Source: Archangium gephyra
Lineage (GTDB): Bacteria; Myxococcota; Myxococcia; Myxococcales; Myxococcaceae
NCBI GenBank assembly: GCA_003243425.1
Contig: QFQP01000002.1
Location: forward strand, 124,001-188,000
Direction of reading: 5' to 3'
Length of the DNA stretch: 64,000 nt
The position numbers and the translations under genes were made by a program. The notes under the pieces were generated by a model. It saw only the letters and a program-made list of their open reading frames with translations. It was not told the origin of the DNA and searched no databases. Numbering within the stretch: position 1 is the first letter of the stretch; every line of letters starts with the position of its first letter. This document shows, piece after piece, positions 1 to 8,375 of the stretch.

Positions 1-444
1 TTCGTGGTCACCCTGGCGGCGTCGACCGAAGAAGCGCTCACGCTCGCGCAGGAAGCCCCGGAGTTCGCGGTCGTCGATCTGCGCATGCCCGGCAAATCGG
101 GCCTCGAGCTGCTCGCCGCCTTGAAGACGCAGGACCCGAACACCCGCGTGGTGATGCTCACCGGCTACGGCAGCATCACCACCGCGGTCGAAGCCACGAA
201 GCGCGGTGCGGCCGTGTATCTGACCAAGCCGGTCGACGCCGACGAGGTGCTCGGCGCGCTCACGGGTGAAACCAAGCCGGTCGAGGCTGATGCCGAAACG
301 CCGACGCTCGCGCGCGCCGAGTGGGAGTACATCAACCGCGTGCTCCACGACTGCGGCGACAACGTCTCGGAGGCTGCCCGAAGGTTGGGGATTCACCGGC
401 GATCGCTCCAGCGCAAGCTGCAGAAGTACCCGCCACCCCGCTAA
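1..444 (+). CDS. Response regulator, RegA/ActR (PrrA) type, 5' partial
   Basis: The reading frame is open to the left edge, so the N-terminus lies outside the window. What remains is the second half of a CheY-like receiver domain followed by a Fis-type helix-turn-helix. The phospho-acceptor Asp is in VVDLRMPG, the conserved Thr in MLTGYG and the conserved Lys in LTKPVD. The last 45 residues (EWEYINRVL...SEAARRLGIHRRSLQRKL) match the DNA-binding tail of the RegA/PrrA family, with no AAA+ domain between. RegA-type regulators work with a redox-sensing histidine kinase, presumably encoded just upstream. The short Pro/Arg tail (YPPPR) ends the protein. The target genes cannot be told from the sequence. 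Confidence 0.88.
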   Translation, partial: FVVTLAASTEEALTLAQEAPEFAVVDLRMPGKSGLELLAALKTQDPNTRVVMLTGYGSITTAVEATKRGAAVYLTKPVDADEVLGALTGETKPVEADAETPTLARAEWEYINRVLHDCGDNVSEAARRLGIHRRSLQRKLQKYPPPR

Positions 445-453
445 GCAGGTCGA

Positions 454-1125
454 ATGCTCGTCGCAGCGCTGGTCACGTCACTCGTTCTCGGCGCCGACGA
501 CTGGGAGACCGTCGTCAAAGGCCCCATCGTGGTGAAGAACCGCGCGATCGCAGGAACGTCGGTGAAGGAGGTCTGGGCCGAAGGCGAAATGAACGCGCCC
601 GCGCGGCAGGTGGAGGACGTGCTCACCGACATCGCCAGCCTCACGTCGTTCATGCCGTTCATGAAGGACGCGCACGTGATCGGCGAGCCCAACGACGACG
701 GAAGTCTCAACGTCTACACGCTCATCGACCTGCCGCTCGTCGGGAAGCGCGACTATCTCCAGAAGCTCTCGTTTCCCTCGCGCCTCGAGCGCGACGGTCA
801 CTTCCGCGCCGAGTGGCTGCCGCAGCCGGAGTTCGCGCCGAAAGTGGAAGGGGTCATTCGCATCACCAACAACGCCGGCCATTGGCTGGTGACGCCGCTC
901 GATGAAGGCAAGCGCTGCCGCGTCGAGTACCAGTTCACCGTCGACCCCGGCGGCGTGATTCCCGCGTTCATCGCCAACATCGGAAATCAGAAGGGCGTCG
1001 CCGACACCTACGCCGCGGTACAGAAGGAAGCCAATCGCCGCGCGGCGCTCAGCGCTGAGCGAGGCGCATCGAAGAGCCCGGCTGCAGCCGCACCGGACGC
1101 AGGTGCCCCGCTTCCCACGCCATGA
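454..1125 (+). CDS. Secreted START/SRPBCC lipid-binding-like protein
   Basis: A 223-residue protein with a short hydrophobic leader (MLVAALVTSLVLGA) and then a START-like fold: the segments WAEGEMNAPARQVEDVLTD, MPFMKDAHVIGE, LPLVGKRDYLQKL and CRVEYQFTVDPGGVIP are in the order expected for this superfamily. Such domains bind a lipid or another hydrophobic ligand in a deep pocket. It probably acts in the periplasm; the ligand is unknown. It starts 9 bases after the response regulator, with AGGT just upstream of the ATG, so the two may be co-transcribed. The C-terminal 30 residues are Ala/Pro-rich. Its 3' end overlaps the convergent membrane-protein gene by about 77 bases. Confidence 0.75.
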   Translation: MLVAALVTSLVLGADDWETVVKGPIVVKNRAIAGTSVKEVWAEGEMNAPARQVEDVLTDIASLTSFMPFMKDAHVIGEPNDDGSLNVYTLIDLPLVGKRDYLQKLSFPSRLERDGHFRAEWLPQPEFAPKVEGVIRITNNAGHWLVTPLDEGKRCRVEYQFTVDPGGVIPAFIANIGNQKGVADTYAAVQKEANRRAALSAERGASKSPAAAAPDAGAPLPTP

Positions 1126-2965
1126 AGCGGTAGCGCGCCGAGTCGATGGGCTCCTTGAAGACGAAGCGAACGCGCGTGACGTCGGTGCCGCGGCGAACCG
1201 ACGGGTCCCGCGACAGCTCTTCGATGGTCGCGGTGAAGTTCGGGAGCTCGACGCTCTGACCCACGGTGAACTCGTTGTCGGTCATGTAGAGCTGCTCGAA
1301 GATCGTCGGGAAGAACGTCGACCCCGCAGGTGACAGGGTGATGGTGCGGTCGTCGACCACGCGCAGGTCCACCTCGCCGAGCAGGAACGACAGCGGCGTG
1401 TAGTGGATCTTCATCTTCGAGAAGGCGCGGTCGATCTTCGCCACGTACTCGCCGCGATCGCTCGAGAGCTGCGCGTGTACGTCGATGCCCGTGGGTTCGA
1501 CCTGCGAGAGCCACAGCCCCGCCAGCGCCGAGGTCTCACGTTGATTCCAGTTCAGGAAGAACACTTCGGTGCCGCTGTCGGGCAAGCGGTCGTAGTCGAT
1601 CGACGCGCGCAGGTCGCTGCGCAGCGCCTCGTAGCTCGTGTCGAAGCCGCGCATGATGTGGAAGGTCACCTGCATCACGATCGGCGCCACGATGAAGTGC
1701 AGGAGCACCAGGACGGCGAACGCGAGCCGCGGCGCGAGCGCGGCCCGCCTTTCCCACAGCACCGCCAGCACGCGGGTGACGATGAACGCGAACCCCACCG
1801 ACGCCATGTAGACGAGGCGCGCGTCGGGGAAGGTCGTCGTCAGCTGCAGCAGGAACAACCCGACCCACACCGCGAAGAACTGCACCGCGCGCTCACGACG
1901 CAACAGCACGAACGCGAGCACCACGAAGCCGAACGTCGCGCCGATCGCGACCAGCGACGGAATCGGAGCGTCGGTCAGCGGCGCCTGACCGAGCATCAGC
2001 ATGTGCACGCCGGTCGCCAGGGTGGCGAGGTGGAAGGTGAACGCGCGCGGCGCCGCCTCCAGCCAACGCACCGGGTGATGCGCGGGGTTGATGTAGACCA
2101 TCGAGTCGGCGCCGTGACCCGACAGGAAGTACGCGGCCAGATAGCCCGCGGTGATGAGCCCGAGCGCGAGCAGCTCGCGTCGCCACGGCCTCAGGCGACG
2201 CCACAGCGGCCCGCTCTTGGTGCCCGGCGAGGGGAACACCAGGGCGTGCGTGGCGATCATCACCGGCAGGAGCACGCCAGACTCCTTCGACAGCAGCGCC
2301 GCGAGGTAGGCGCCGAACAGCAGGACGAGCTCACGCGCGCGTCGCGTTTCGCGCCACCGCAACCACCCCAGGAACGCGCCGAGCATGAACACCGAGGCGA
2401 TCAGATCGTTGCGATTGGCGGCCCACTGCACGTTCACCGCGTGCGAGCCGTTGAGCGCGAAGATCGCCACCGCCACGAGAATGAGCCGCGAGTTCTCGGG
2501 GAAGAACCGCGCGAGCACACGGGAGACCAGCCACGTCGACGCCACGTACCAGGCGATGCTCATCACGTGCACCGCGACCGGCGCGTACGAGAACAGCGCG
2601 AAGTCGACGGCGTGAATCAGCGACGGAATCGGCCGGAAGAAGTCGATGCGAACGTCGTTGCTGGCCCACCACGGCAACACGCCCCAGTTGCGAAACAGCG
2701 CCACCTCGGCCGGTGACTTCATGAAGCTGAAGATGTTCAGCGTGCGCGCGAACGCTTCGGGGAACTCGCGAAAGATCAGCTCGTGAAGAATGTCGTCGGC
2801 GAAGGTGCCGGCGAGCATGGCGGGTGCACAGAGCAGCGTGGCGAAGCCGATGGTGACCGCAGTCGCCCAGCGGACCGCAGCGCCCTTTTCTTCGATCGAC
2901 GGTTTGACGGCGCCGTGCCGCCACCCCAACGCTCGTACGTGTTCTTCGACCGTGCGTGCAGCCAT
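1049..2965 (-). CDS. Polytopic membrane protein, GT-C glycosyltransferase-like
   Basis: A 638-residue protein. After about 30 polar residues come roughly ten hydrophobic segments (residues ~30-430) and then a soluble C-terminal domain of about 200 residues. The first non-membrane loop carries an acidic pair (TFADDILHELIF), the usual place of the catalytic carboxylates in GT-C glycosyltransferases that use lipid-linked sugars, and is followed by FFRPIPSLIHAVDFALF and NRNDLIASVFMLGAFL, typical of this class. A role in glycosylation of protein or envelope polymer is inferred; substrate unknown. It is convergent with, and overlaps, the START-like gene, and diverges from htpX. Confidence 0.6.
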   Translation of the reverse strand: MAARTVEEHVRALGWRHGAVKPSIEEKGAAVRWATAVTIGFATLLCAPAMLAGTFADDILHELIFREFPEAFARTLNIFSFMKSPAEVALFRNWGVLPWWASNDVRIDFFRPIPSLIHAVDFALFSYAPVAVHVMSIAWYVASTWLVSRVLARFFPENSRLILVAVAIFALNGSHAVNVQWAANRNDLIASVFMLGAFLGWLRWRETRRARELVLLFGAYLAALLSKESGVLLPVMIATHALVFPSPGTKSGPLWRRLRPWRRELLALGLITAGYLAAYFLSGHGADSMVYINPAHHPVRWLEAAPRAFTFHLATLATGVHMLMLGQAPLTDAPIPSLVAIGATFGFVVLAFVLLRRERAVQFFAVWVGLFLLQLTTTFPDARLVYMASVGFAFIVTRVLAVLWERRAALAPRLAFAVLVLLHFIVAPIVMQVTFHIMRGFDTSYEALRSDLRASIDYDRLPDSGTEVFFLNWNQRETSALAGLWLSQVEPTGIDVHAQLSSDRGEYVAKIDRAFSKMKIHYTPLSFLLGEVDLRVVDDRTITLSPAGSTFFPTIFEQLYMTDNEFTVGQSVELPNFTATIEELSRDPSVRRGTDVTRVRFVFKEPIDSARYRFMAWEAGHLRPVRLQPGSSMRLAQR

Positions 2966-3132
2966 CGCTTCCGCGTGCTCCTAGTTCAACGCCCCCTCGT
3001 CGCGAATCTCAAATTCAGCCGAGCAGTAATGACCGCGATTCGCGGGATCCACCTGGACTTCATTCGCGCCCGCCTCCGCCGGTTTGCCGGGTGTCGCTTG
3101 CGAGCCCCTCGAGCCGCTTTACGCATGGGGGC

Positions 3133-4020
3133 ATGAATACCGCGCTCTCCTCCACGGCCGTCTCGACACACCGAATGGCCAATTTCGTGAAAACCGCCGC
3201 GCTCCTGGCCGCCATGAGCGCTTTGGTGCTCTTCGTCGGCCAGACGATCGGCGGCACGAGCGGTCTGTTGTGGGCCGGGGTCGCAGTGGCGGTGATGAAC
3301 TTCGGCTCGTTCTGGTTCAGTGACTCCCTGGCGCTGATGATGAACAGGGCACGCCCGCTGCCTCGCGGTGAACTGCCGTGGCTCGACGCGATGGCCGACG
3401 ACCTCGCGCGCGCAGCAAGGCTGCCGAAGGCGCCGCGGCTCTACGTGATCGACACGCCCACCCCCAACGCGTTCGCCACCGGGCGAAGCCCCGACAAGGC
3501 TGCCGTCGCGGTCACCACGGGGCTCCTGCAGCTGATGAATCGACGCGAGCTGGCTGGCGTGCTGGCCCACGAGCTGTCTCACGTGAAGCATCGCGACACG
3601 TTGATCATGACCGTCGCCGCGACCCTGGCTGGAGTGATCTCGCACGTGGCACAGATGGCCTTCTGGTTCGGCGGTTCGTTCCTGCGGCACGACGATGACG
3701 ACGAGGGTTCGAACCCGCTGGTCGCGCTGGGGTTGCTGATCGTCGCGCCCATCACCGCCACGTTGATTCAGCTCGCCATCAGTCGGTCACGAGAGTTCGA
3801 CGCCGACGCGGCGGCAGCCGAGCTCACCGGCGACCCCGAGGGCCTCGCGTCTGCGCTGGCCCGCCTCGAACAGGGCAACCGCATGCTGCCGCTCGAGCAC
3901 AGCCCGGCGACGGCGCACCTCTTCATCGTGAACCCGCTCTCGGGGCGCGGCGTCATGAACCTCTTCGCCACGCACCCGCCCGTGGCACAGCGAATCGAGC
4001 GGCTTCGCTTGATGCGTTGA
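3133..4020 (+). CDS. htpX: M48 family membrane zinc metalloprotease HtpX
   Basis: HtpX is an inner-membrane zinc protease that degrades misfolded membrane proteins. The zinc site HELSH lies at residues ~146-150 in GVLAHELSHVKHRDTL, and the third ligand Glu is in SREFDADAAAAEL. Two hydrophobic hairpins (residues ~15-65 and ~155-215) are the expected membrane segments. The C-terminus has FATHPPVAQRIERL, a typical HtpX ending. At 295 aa it matches the family size. The ATG at 3133 is preferred to the upstream in-frame codons, which encode a non-conserved Pro/Arg-rich stretch; ATG 3175 (MANFVKTA) is the alternative. A stand-alone gene divergent from the GT-C-like protein. Confidence 0.92.
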   Translation: MNTALSSTAVSTHRMANFVKTAALLAAMSALVLFVGQTIGGTSGLLWAGVAVAVMNFGSFWFSDSLALMMNRARPLPRGELPWLDAMADDLARAARLPKAPRLYVIDTPTPNAFATGRSPDKAAVAVTTGLLQLMNRRELAGVLAHELSHVKHRDTLIMTVAATLAGVISHVAQMAFWFGGSFLRHDDDDEGSNPLVALGLLIVAPITATLIQLAISRSREFDADAAAAELTGDPEGLASALARLEQGNRMLPLEHSPATAHLFIVNPLSGRGVMNLFATHPPVAQRIERLRLMR

Positions 4021-4076
4021 GCTCCAACTTGAGCGAATGATCGGGCCTTCGGTTCCACGCAACTGAAAGCCCGCCG

Positions 4077-5075
4077 ATGAACCTTCGAGCCGTCGTCGCA
4101 GTGTCTGCCGTGGTCTTCGCCGCCGCGTGCGGCACGCGCCCCACGTGTGATGCGAAGACCTGCGCCACCGGCTGCTGTGACCCCGGCGGCACGTGTCAGG
4201 CGCCGACCAACCTCGCCTGTGGCGTCAACGGTGCGACGTGCGCGCAGTGTCAGGCCGGTTCGAGCTGTGTGCTTGGCGTGTGCAGCGGAGCCAGCGGCGG
4301 CGGCGCGGGCGCGACGGGCGGCGGCAGCGGAACCGGAGGTGGCGCGGCGACCGGTGGTGGAAGCGCGACGGGCGGTGGTTCAGCCGCGACCGGCGGCCGC
4401 GCGGCGGCGGGTGGCGGCTCTGCGAGCGGCGGTGGAAGCGCCACTGGCGGTGGTTCAGCCGTGACGGGCGGCGGCTCAGGGGTGACCTTCGACGGAGGCA
4501 CGGCACCCGTGGTTCCGCTCAGCTTCGGCAGTTGCTCGAACTTCTCGGCCTGCCTCACCGTGCTGCCGATGAACGGCCCCATCACCTACGTCGGCGGGTG
4601 CATCGATTCGACCGAACAGGCCCGCTACACCGCGTTCTTCGATCGCAACTGCGGCCCGGGCAGCACCTTCCTGGGCAACTGGACCGGCTCGATGCAGGGC
4701 ACGGCCGACTTCGCCGCCAACACCGTGCGTCGCAACGTGTCGATGACCCTCGGCTTCGCGGCGTTCATCAACGGCCCCAATTGCGGCTCGGTGACCGGTT
4801 GCGCCGCCGTCGAGCAGTCCGTGACGCAGAACTTCGGCTTCACCGGCTCGTGCAACAGCAACGGCGCGCAGTGCACGTGCAACCTGTCTCGCTCCGTCAC
4901 CCAGCAGACGACGGACCCCATGGTGGTCAGCCAGACCCACATCGAGCTGCCGGCGTCCGGGCGTGTGTTCGACACCTGCGGCAGCAGCGGCGCGGTCCGT
5001 TACCGCGAGCGCGACCCCGTTGACCCACTCCAGGTCCCGGAGATCGGCATCTTCACGCTGACGCCGTACCCCTGA
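4077..5075 (+). CDS. Cys-rich lipoprotein with Gly/Ser-rich linker
   Basis: A 332-residue predicted lipoprotein: signal peptide with a lipobox ending at Cys18 (VVFAAAC). A cysteine-rich module (residues ~18-70, ten or more Cys, including CATGCCDPGGTC and CAQCQAG) is followed by a flexible linker of about 65 residues built from GGGS/ATGGG units, then a globular domain of about 190 residues with several Cys pairs. This arrangement, a small Cys-rich domain on a Gly-Ser stalk, is common among myxobacterial surface lipoproteins. No enzymatic motif is recognised; function unknown. Confidence 0.75.
   Translation: MNLRAVVAVSAVVFAAACGTRPTCDAKTCATGCCDPGGTCQAPTNLACGVNGATCAQCQAGSSCVLGVCSGASGGGAGATGGGSGTGGGAATGGGSATGGGSAATGGRAAAGGGSASGGGSATGGGSAVTGGGSGVTFDGGTAPVVPLSFGSCSNFSACLTVLPMNGPITYVGGCIDSTEQARYTAFFDRNCGPGSTFLGNWTGSMQGTADFAANTVRRNVSMTLGFAAFINGPNCGSVTGCAAVEQSVTQNFGFTGSCNSNGAQCTCNLSRSVTQQTTDPMVVSQTHIELPASGRVFDTCGSSGAVRYRERDPVDPLQVPEIGIFTLTPYP
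4290..4485 (+). repeat. Degenerate tandem repeat encoding a Gly/Ser linker
   Basis: Degenerate repeats of GGCGGTGGTTCAGCC/GGTGGAAGCGCGAC-like units encode (A/S)TGGGS repeats. This in-gene low-complexity tract is prone to length variation by slippage. Confidence 0.8.
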
Positions 5076-5161
5076 CCCTCGAGGCGGGGTCTGCTTCCCC
5101 GGGGCGCGGCCACCCTGTATAGGGCGCCGCGGTAGTTGAACCCTCGACGGAGAAAAACCTC

Positions 5162-6145
5162 GTGATCATTGCACTCGTTCTGATCGGCGTCGCTCTCGCC
5201 ATCAGCCTCGCTTTCAACCTCGGCCTCATCGGCGGTCAGAAGACCGCTCAGCAGGCTTCTTCGAACAGCAACGCGCCCGCGGCCCGGGAGTCCCGCTCGA
5301 GCGGTGACGAAGCCCGCAAGCTCGAAGGCGAGTTGGACAAGAAGAAGAAGGAACTCGAAGAGGTCAAGAAGGCCCAGGCCGAGCTGAAGGAAGAACTCAA
5401 GGCCGCCAAGAAGAAGCTGTTCGAGCACAAGGAAGCCGGCAAGGAAGGCGATGACCTCGCGAAGGCGCGCGCCGAAGTCGAGCGTGCCGCCTCGATTCAG
5501 CTCGATGCCACGCGCGCCGAGCTGGCGGCCGCGCTCGCAGACATTCAGCGGCTGAAGTCCGACGCCGACAACAAGGGCAAGAAGCGCCCGGTCGAGGCCG
5601 TCGCTGCGGCCCCGGTCGAAAAGAAGGAAGAGGCCCCGAAGCCGCAGGAGGTCATCACCCGCGTCATTCGTGAGCTCTCCGACGTCGAGAAGGAGCGCAT
5701 CGCCAAGCTCGAGACCCAGTCGGCCAACGATCGCAAGAAGGCCAACGAGCTCGATCGCGAGCTGAAGTCGGTGAAGGCCAAGCTCGACCGTCACCAGCGC
5801 GACAGCAAGCGCGTGTACCAGGACGCGGAGCTGGCCCGTGACAAGTTCCGCGCCATCGAGACGCGGCTCAACCGCACGATCCTCGAGAACGATCTCCTCA
5901 AGCGCGCGATCAAGGACCTCGAGAAGAAGTCGGGCGTCGACGCCGGCCGGCTCGAGCTGACCGCCGAAGAGCTCGCGCAGAGCGACTCGGCCATCAAGAC
6001 CAAGCACGCCGCTGAAGACGCGGCCGAGGCCGAAGCCCGCGCGAAGCTGGAAGCCGCGCCGGCCACGCACGCCGAAGAGACGCCCGCTCCGGCTCCGTCT
6101 GCGCCCGAGGCTGCTCCTGCGAGCACGCCGCCCGCGCAGGCCTGA
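5162..6145 (+). CDS. Membrane-anchored coiled-coil protein
   Basis: A 327-residue protein starting at GTG with GGAG about 10 bases upstream. One N-terminal transmembrane helix (residues ~1-24, IIALVLIGVALAISLAF) is followed by an almost continuous charged coiled coil (residues ~45-270, rich in Lys, Glu and Ala, e.g. KLEGELDKKKKELEEVKKA) broken by an Ala/Pro segment near residue 145. The tail is Ala/Pro/Glu-rich. The design suggests a structural or scaffolding protein projecting from the inner membrane; no enzymatic domain is seen. A hairpin terminator follows at 6172. Confidence 0.7.
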   Translation: MIIALVLIGVALAISLAFNLGLIGGQKTAQQASSNSNAPAARESRSSGDEARKLEGELDKKKKELEEVKKAQAELKEELKAAKKKLFEHKEAGKEGDDLAKARAEVERAASIQLDATRAELAAALADIQRLKSDADNKGKKRPVEAVAAAPVEKKEEAPKPQEVITRVIRELSDVEKERIAKLETQSANDRKKANELDRELKSVKAKLDRHQRDSKRVYQDAELARDKFRAIETRLNRTILENDLLKRAIKDLEKKSGVDAGRLELTAEELAQSDSAIKTKHAAEDAAEAEARAKLEAAPATHAEETPAPAPSAPEAAPASTPPAQA

Positions 6146-6171
6146 ACGAACCTCAGCTCGTGAAGTGACCG

Positions 6172-6213
6172 AGGCCCTCGCTTCCCCTTCGGAACTGAGG
6201 GCCTTCGTGTTTC
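6172..6213 (+). terminator. Probable intrinsic terminator after the coiled-coil gene
   Basis: AGGCCCTC pairs with GAGGGCCT, with an inner TTCC/GGAA extension and a small loop, followed by the T-containing tract TCGTGTTTC. The T-run is interrupted, so efficiency is uncertain. Confidence 0.5.
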
Positions 6214-6302
6214 ACGGCGTGAGCAACGGGCGCGTCGTACGAGCACGTGCCGGCTGATGCCCTTTCGGAATCCGAGCGAAGCCTGCGAAAGAGGCGCTCG
6301 AC

Positions 6303-6842
6303 ATGAGCGGAAACGGAGAGGGCGAAGCACCGTCGTTTCCTGTGTTTCTTTCGAAGCACGACCTCACCTTGCTCGATGCAATTCCGATTCACGCCGTGAC
6401 CGAGCGCGTGTGCATCTCCGACGCCTTTCCGCACCCGGTGTTGCAGCGTGATGCGCTTCGCCGGCGCATCGCACGACTGACCGAATTGAAGGCCCCGCAG
6501 ATGATCATCTCGGGTGACGAAGCTGCGCTCGCCCAGGTGGCCGACGAGCCGGTGCCGGCGTTGTTGGTGTACCCGCGCGACGCGGCGCACTTCCCGGAGT
6601 GGGTCGCACTGGAGCGCAGCATTCAGGCGAAGGTCCGAGCGTTGAACGTCGACTCACCGCTGGCGCGTCACCTGCTCAGCACGCCGCAGCTGCCTTTCGA
6701 TGCCGAAGACTCGGACGATCCGCTGCAGCACGCGTTGTTCTGCGCCGCTGACCTCCTCTCGCGAACGGACCGACGCGACGATCAAGACGACCTCGACACC
6801 ATCTTCGCGCGGATCACAGCAACTGCTTCACGACCGCGTTGA
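6303..6842 (+). CDS. Conserved-looking hypothetical protein
   Basis: A 179-residue soluble protein with no signal peptide and no recognised domain. It opens with a polar tail and the segment LSKHDLTLLDAIPIHAVTERVCISDAF (quoted in part), continues with an Arg-rich helix (LRRRIARLTELKAP) and ends in an acidic stretch (DRRDDQDDLDTIFARI). Codon use matches its neighbours. Its last 29 bases overlap the convergent TlpA-like gene. Function not recognised. Confidence 0.6.
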   Translation: MSGNGEGEAPSFPVFLSKHDLTLLDAIPIHAVTERVCISDAFPHPVLQRDALRRRIARLTELKAPQMIISGDEAALAQVADEPVPALLVYPRDAAHFPEWVALERSIQAKVRALNVDSPLARHLLSTPQLPFDAEDSDDPLQHALFCAADLLSRTDRRDDQDDLDTIFARITATASRPR

Positions 6843-7311
6843 GCGCGTCCCACGTGGTGACACCGGCATACGCCGCCGCAATTTCGCCTGAGCGCGCGAA
6901 CAGAACTCGTGACGGCAATTCACGAATGCGTCCAAACGACGTCTCTCCGTTACGCAGGCGATCGTCGGCGACGATGAGCGGGCACTCGAGCTTGTAGCCA
7001 GCTGCGAACGGGTCCAGCACCGCGCGCCCCTCGAGGTCCATGCCGACGATCACGTTGGCAAAGCCCCGCTCGCCGTAGTCGCGCTGCAGCCGCTGCAACA
7101 CCACGAGATCGGTCAGACACGGGAAACACCACGTGGCCACGAAGGTGACCAGCACGACCTTGCCCTCGAGCGTCCACGGCTCGTAGGGAATCGAGCCTGC
7201 GGTCTCGTGAGGGAGATCGTTGAGGAACGTGTGGAACTGCTCGGCCGGCGCCACCCGCTTCGCGCAGCCACTCGCGAGCGCTCCAAGCAGAACGCCGCGC
7301 CGGGAAATCAC
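6814..7311 (-). CDS. TlpA/ResA-like thioredoxin-fold lipoprotein
   Basis: A 165-residue periplasmic thiol-disulfide oxidoreductase candidate. The leader begins MISRRGVLLGALASGC, with lipobox Cys at 16. The redox motif WCFPC is at residues ~61-65 in VTFVATWCFPCLTDL, and a cis-Pro region occurs at ELPSRVLFARSGEI, both typical of the TlpA/ResA/CcmG class that reduces apo-cytochrome c or other periplasmic disulfides. The ATG overlaps the stop codon of the upstream fur-like gene by 4 bases, so the two are translationally coupled. The partner and substrate are not known. Confidence 0.82.
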   Translation of the reverse strand: MISRRGVLLGALASGCAKRVAPAEQFHTFLNDLPHETAGSIPYEPWTLEGKVVLVTFVATWCFPCLTDLVVLQRLQRDYGERGFANVIVGMDLEGRAVLDPFAAGYKLECPLIVADDRLRNGETSFGRIRELPSRVLFARSGEIAAAYAGVTTWDALNAVVKQLL

Positions 7312-7769
7312 GCCTTGTTCTCGAGGGCTTTCTGGCAGTTCTTGCAGAGCCCGTAGAGCTCCATCTTGTGCGAGATGACCTTGAACCCGTGACGCCGCGC
7401 GACAGCTTCCTGCAGCCGCTCGATCTGATCGTTCTCGAACTCGATGATCGTCTGACAGCTGGTGCAGATCAGGTGATCGTGGTGCTCACGACCCACCGCC
7501 GCCTCATAGCGGGTCTGGCCGTCACCGAAGTTCCGCGCGTGCGCGAGGCCGCTCTCCGAGAGCAGCTTCATGGTGCGGTACACCGTCGCCACCGAGACGC
7601 GCGGGTCATCTTGACGAACACGGCCCCACACCTCTTCGACCGAGAAGTGCCCATGCATGTCGAAGAACACGTCGACGATCAGGCTGCGCTGGCGGGTCGA
7701 CTTCAGCCCGTGCTCACCCATGTACCTGTCGAGCGTCTTCTCAATTTCGTCGCGCTGTTCTTGCGTCAT
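7308..7769 (-). CDS. Fur family transcriptional regulator (Fur/PerR/Zur)
   Basis: A metal- or peroxide-responsive repressor of the ferric-uptake-regulator family, 153 aa. The winged-helix half (GLKSTRQRSLIVDVFF, DDPRVSVATVYRTMKLL) is followed by the metal-binding half with HHDHLICTSC and the C-terminal CKNCQ pair that forms the structural zinc site. The subtype cannot be assigned by eye. I prefer ATG 7769, just after the upstream stop; GTG 7775 and ATG 7793 are in-frame alternatives, and a GGAGG at about 7790 would suit 7775. It shares an operon with the HEAT-repeat membrane protein upstream and the TlpA-like lipoprotein downstream, which suggests redox- or metal-linked control. Confidence 0.9.
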   Translation of the reverse strand: MTQEQRDEIEKTLDRYMGEHGLKSTRQRSLIVDVFFDMHGHFSVEEVWGRVRQDDPRVSVATVYRTMKLLSESGLAHARNFGDGQTRYEAAVGREHHDHLICTSCQTIIEFENDQIERLQEAVARRHGFKVISHKMELYGLCKNCQKALENKA

Positions 7770-7771
7770 GC

Positions 7772-8323
7772 TCACGGAAATCGGGCCTCCCATGCGGAGC
7801 GCTCACTACCGAGATCGCTCCCTCCGTTCAATTTCACCAGAGCCTCGTGCGCAGCGGAACGCACCGTTTCTTCAGGGTCGCCCAGCAGGGGCACCAGCGC
7901 GCGGGCCTGCGTCACGTCGCCCCGGAAGCCGGCGTTCTCGGCGGCCATGGCCCGCACCCGTGAGTCGGCATTGAGCAGCAGCGACGACGCGACCGTCGAC
8001 TGGCCCGCAGCACGCGGGAACAACAGCAGCATGAAGAACAGCGCCGCGAGGAAGATCTGAATGAACGCCTTGAACGGCGAGTACCGGCGCGCCAGCACCA
8101 GCGCCAGGCGGTACACCGTGAAGCCGAGCGCGAAGGTGAGGAACAGCCACGGCGACAACTGCACGAGCCGCGGCGAGACGTTGGGCGCGCGCTGCGCGAA
8201 GAGCGCCACGCCCGCTGAAATGACGAGCAACGCGTAGAGGACGAGCGACCAGAAAGGTCGAACGCGCACTCCCACGACGCTGGGTTCATCTGGAGACTGG
8301 TCAGACACCGGCTTGGCGTTCAT
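7772..8323 (-). CDS. Membrane protein with C-terminal HEAT-repeat segment
   Basis: A 183-residue protein. Three hydrophobic segments (residues ~25-45, ~58-78 and ~90-112) precede a short helical repeat (NADSRVRAMAAENAGFRGD, ARALVPLLGDPEETVRSAA) that resembles one to two HEAT/PBS-lyase repeats. ATG 8323 (MNAKPVSDQ) is chosen because the open frame further upstream encodes Ser/Arg-rich sequence antisense to the neighbouring gene. First gene of a probable three-gene operon with fur and the TlpA-like lipoprotein. Function unknown. Confidence 0.7.
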   Translation of the reverse strand: MNAKPVSDQSPDEPSVVGVRVRPFWSLVLYALLVISAGVALFAQRAPNVSPRLVQLSPWLFLTFALGFTVYRLALVLARRYSPFKAFIQIFLAALFFMLLLFPRAAGQSTVASSLLLNADSRVRAMAAENAGFRGDVTQARALVPLLGDPEETVRSAAHEALVKLNGGSDLGSERSAWEARFP

Positions 8324-8350
8324 TGACACGTTCCGAAGACTGCTTATACG
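8323..8350 (+). promoter_or_regulatory. Sigma70-like promoter for the 8376 gene
   Basis: A perfect -35 TTGACA (8323-8328) is separated by 16 bases from TATACG (8345-8350), about 25 bases before the proposed ATG at 8376. It supports that start over upstream in-frame TTG 8313, which would lie inside the promoter. Confidence 0.6.
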
Positions 8351-8375
8351 CACCGCGCAACTTCTTGGACACCCA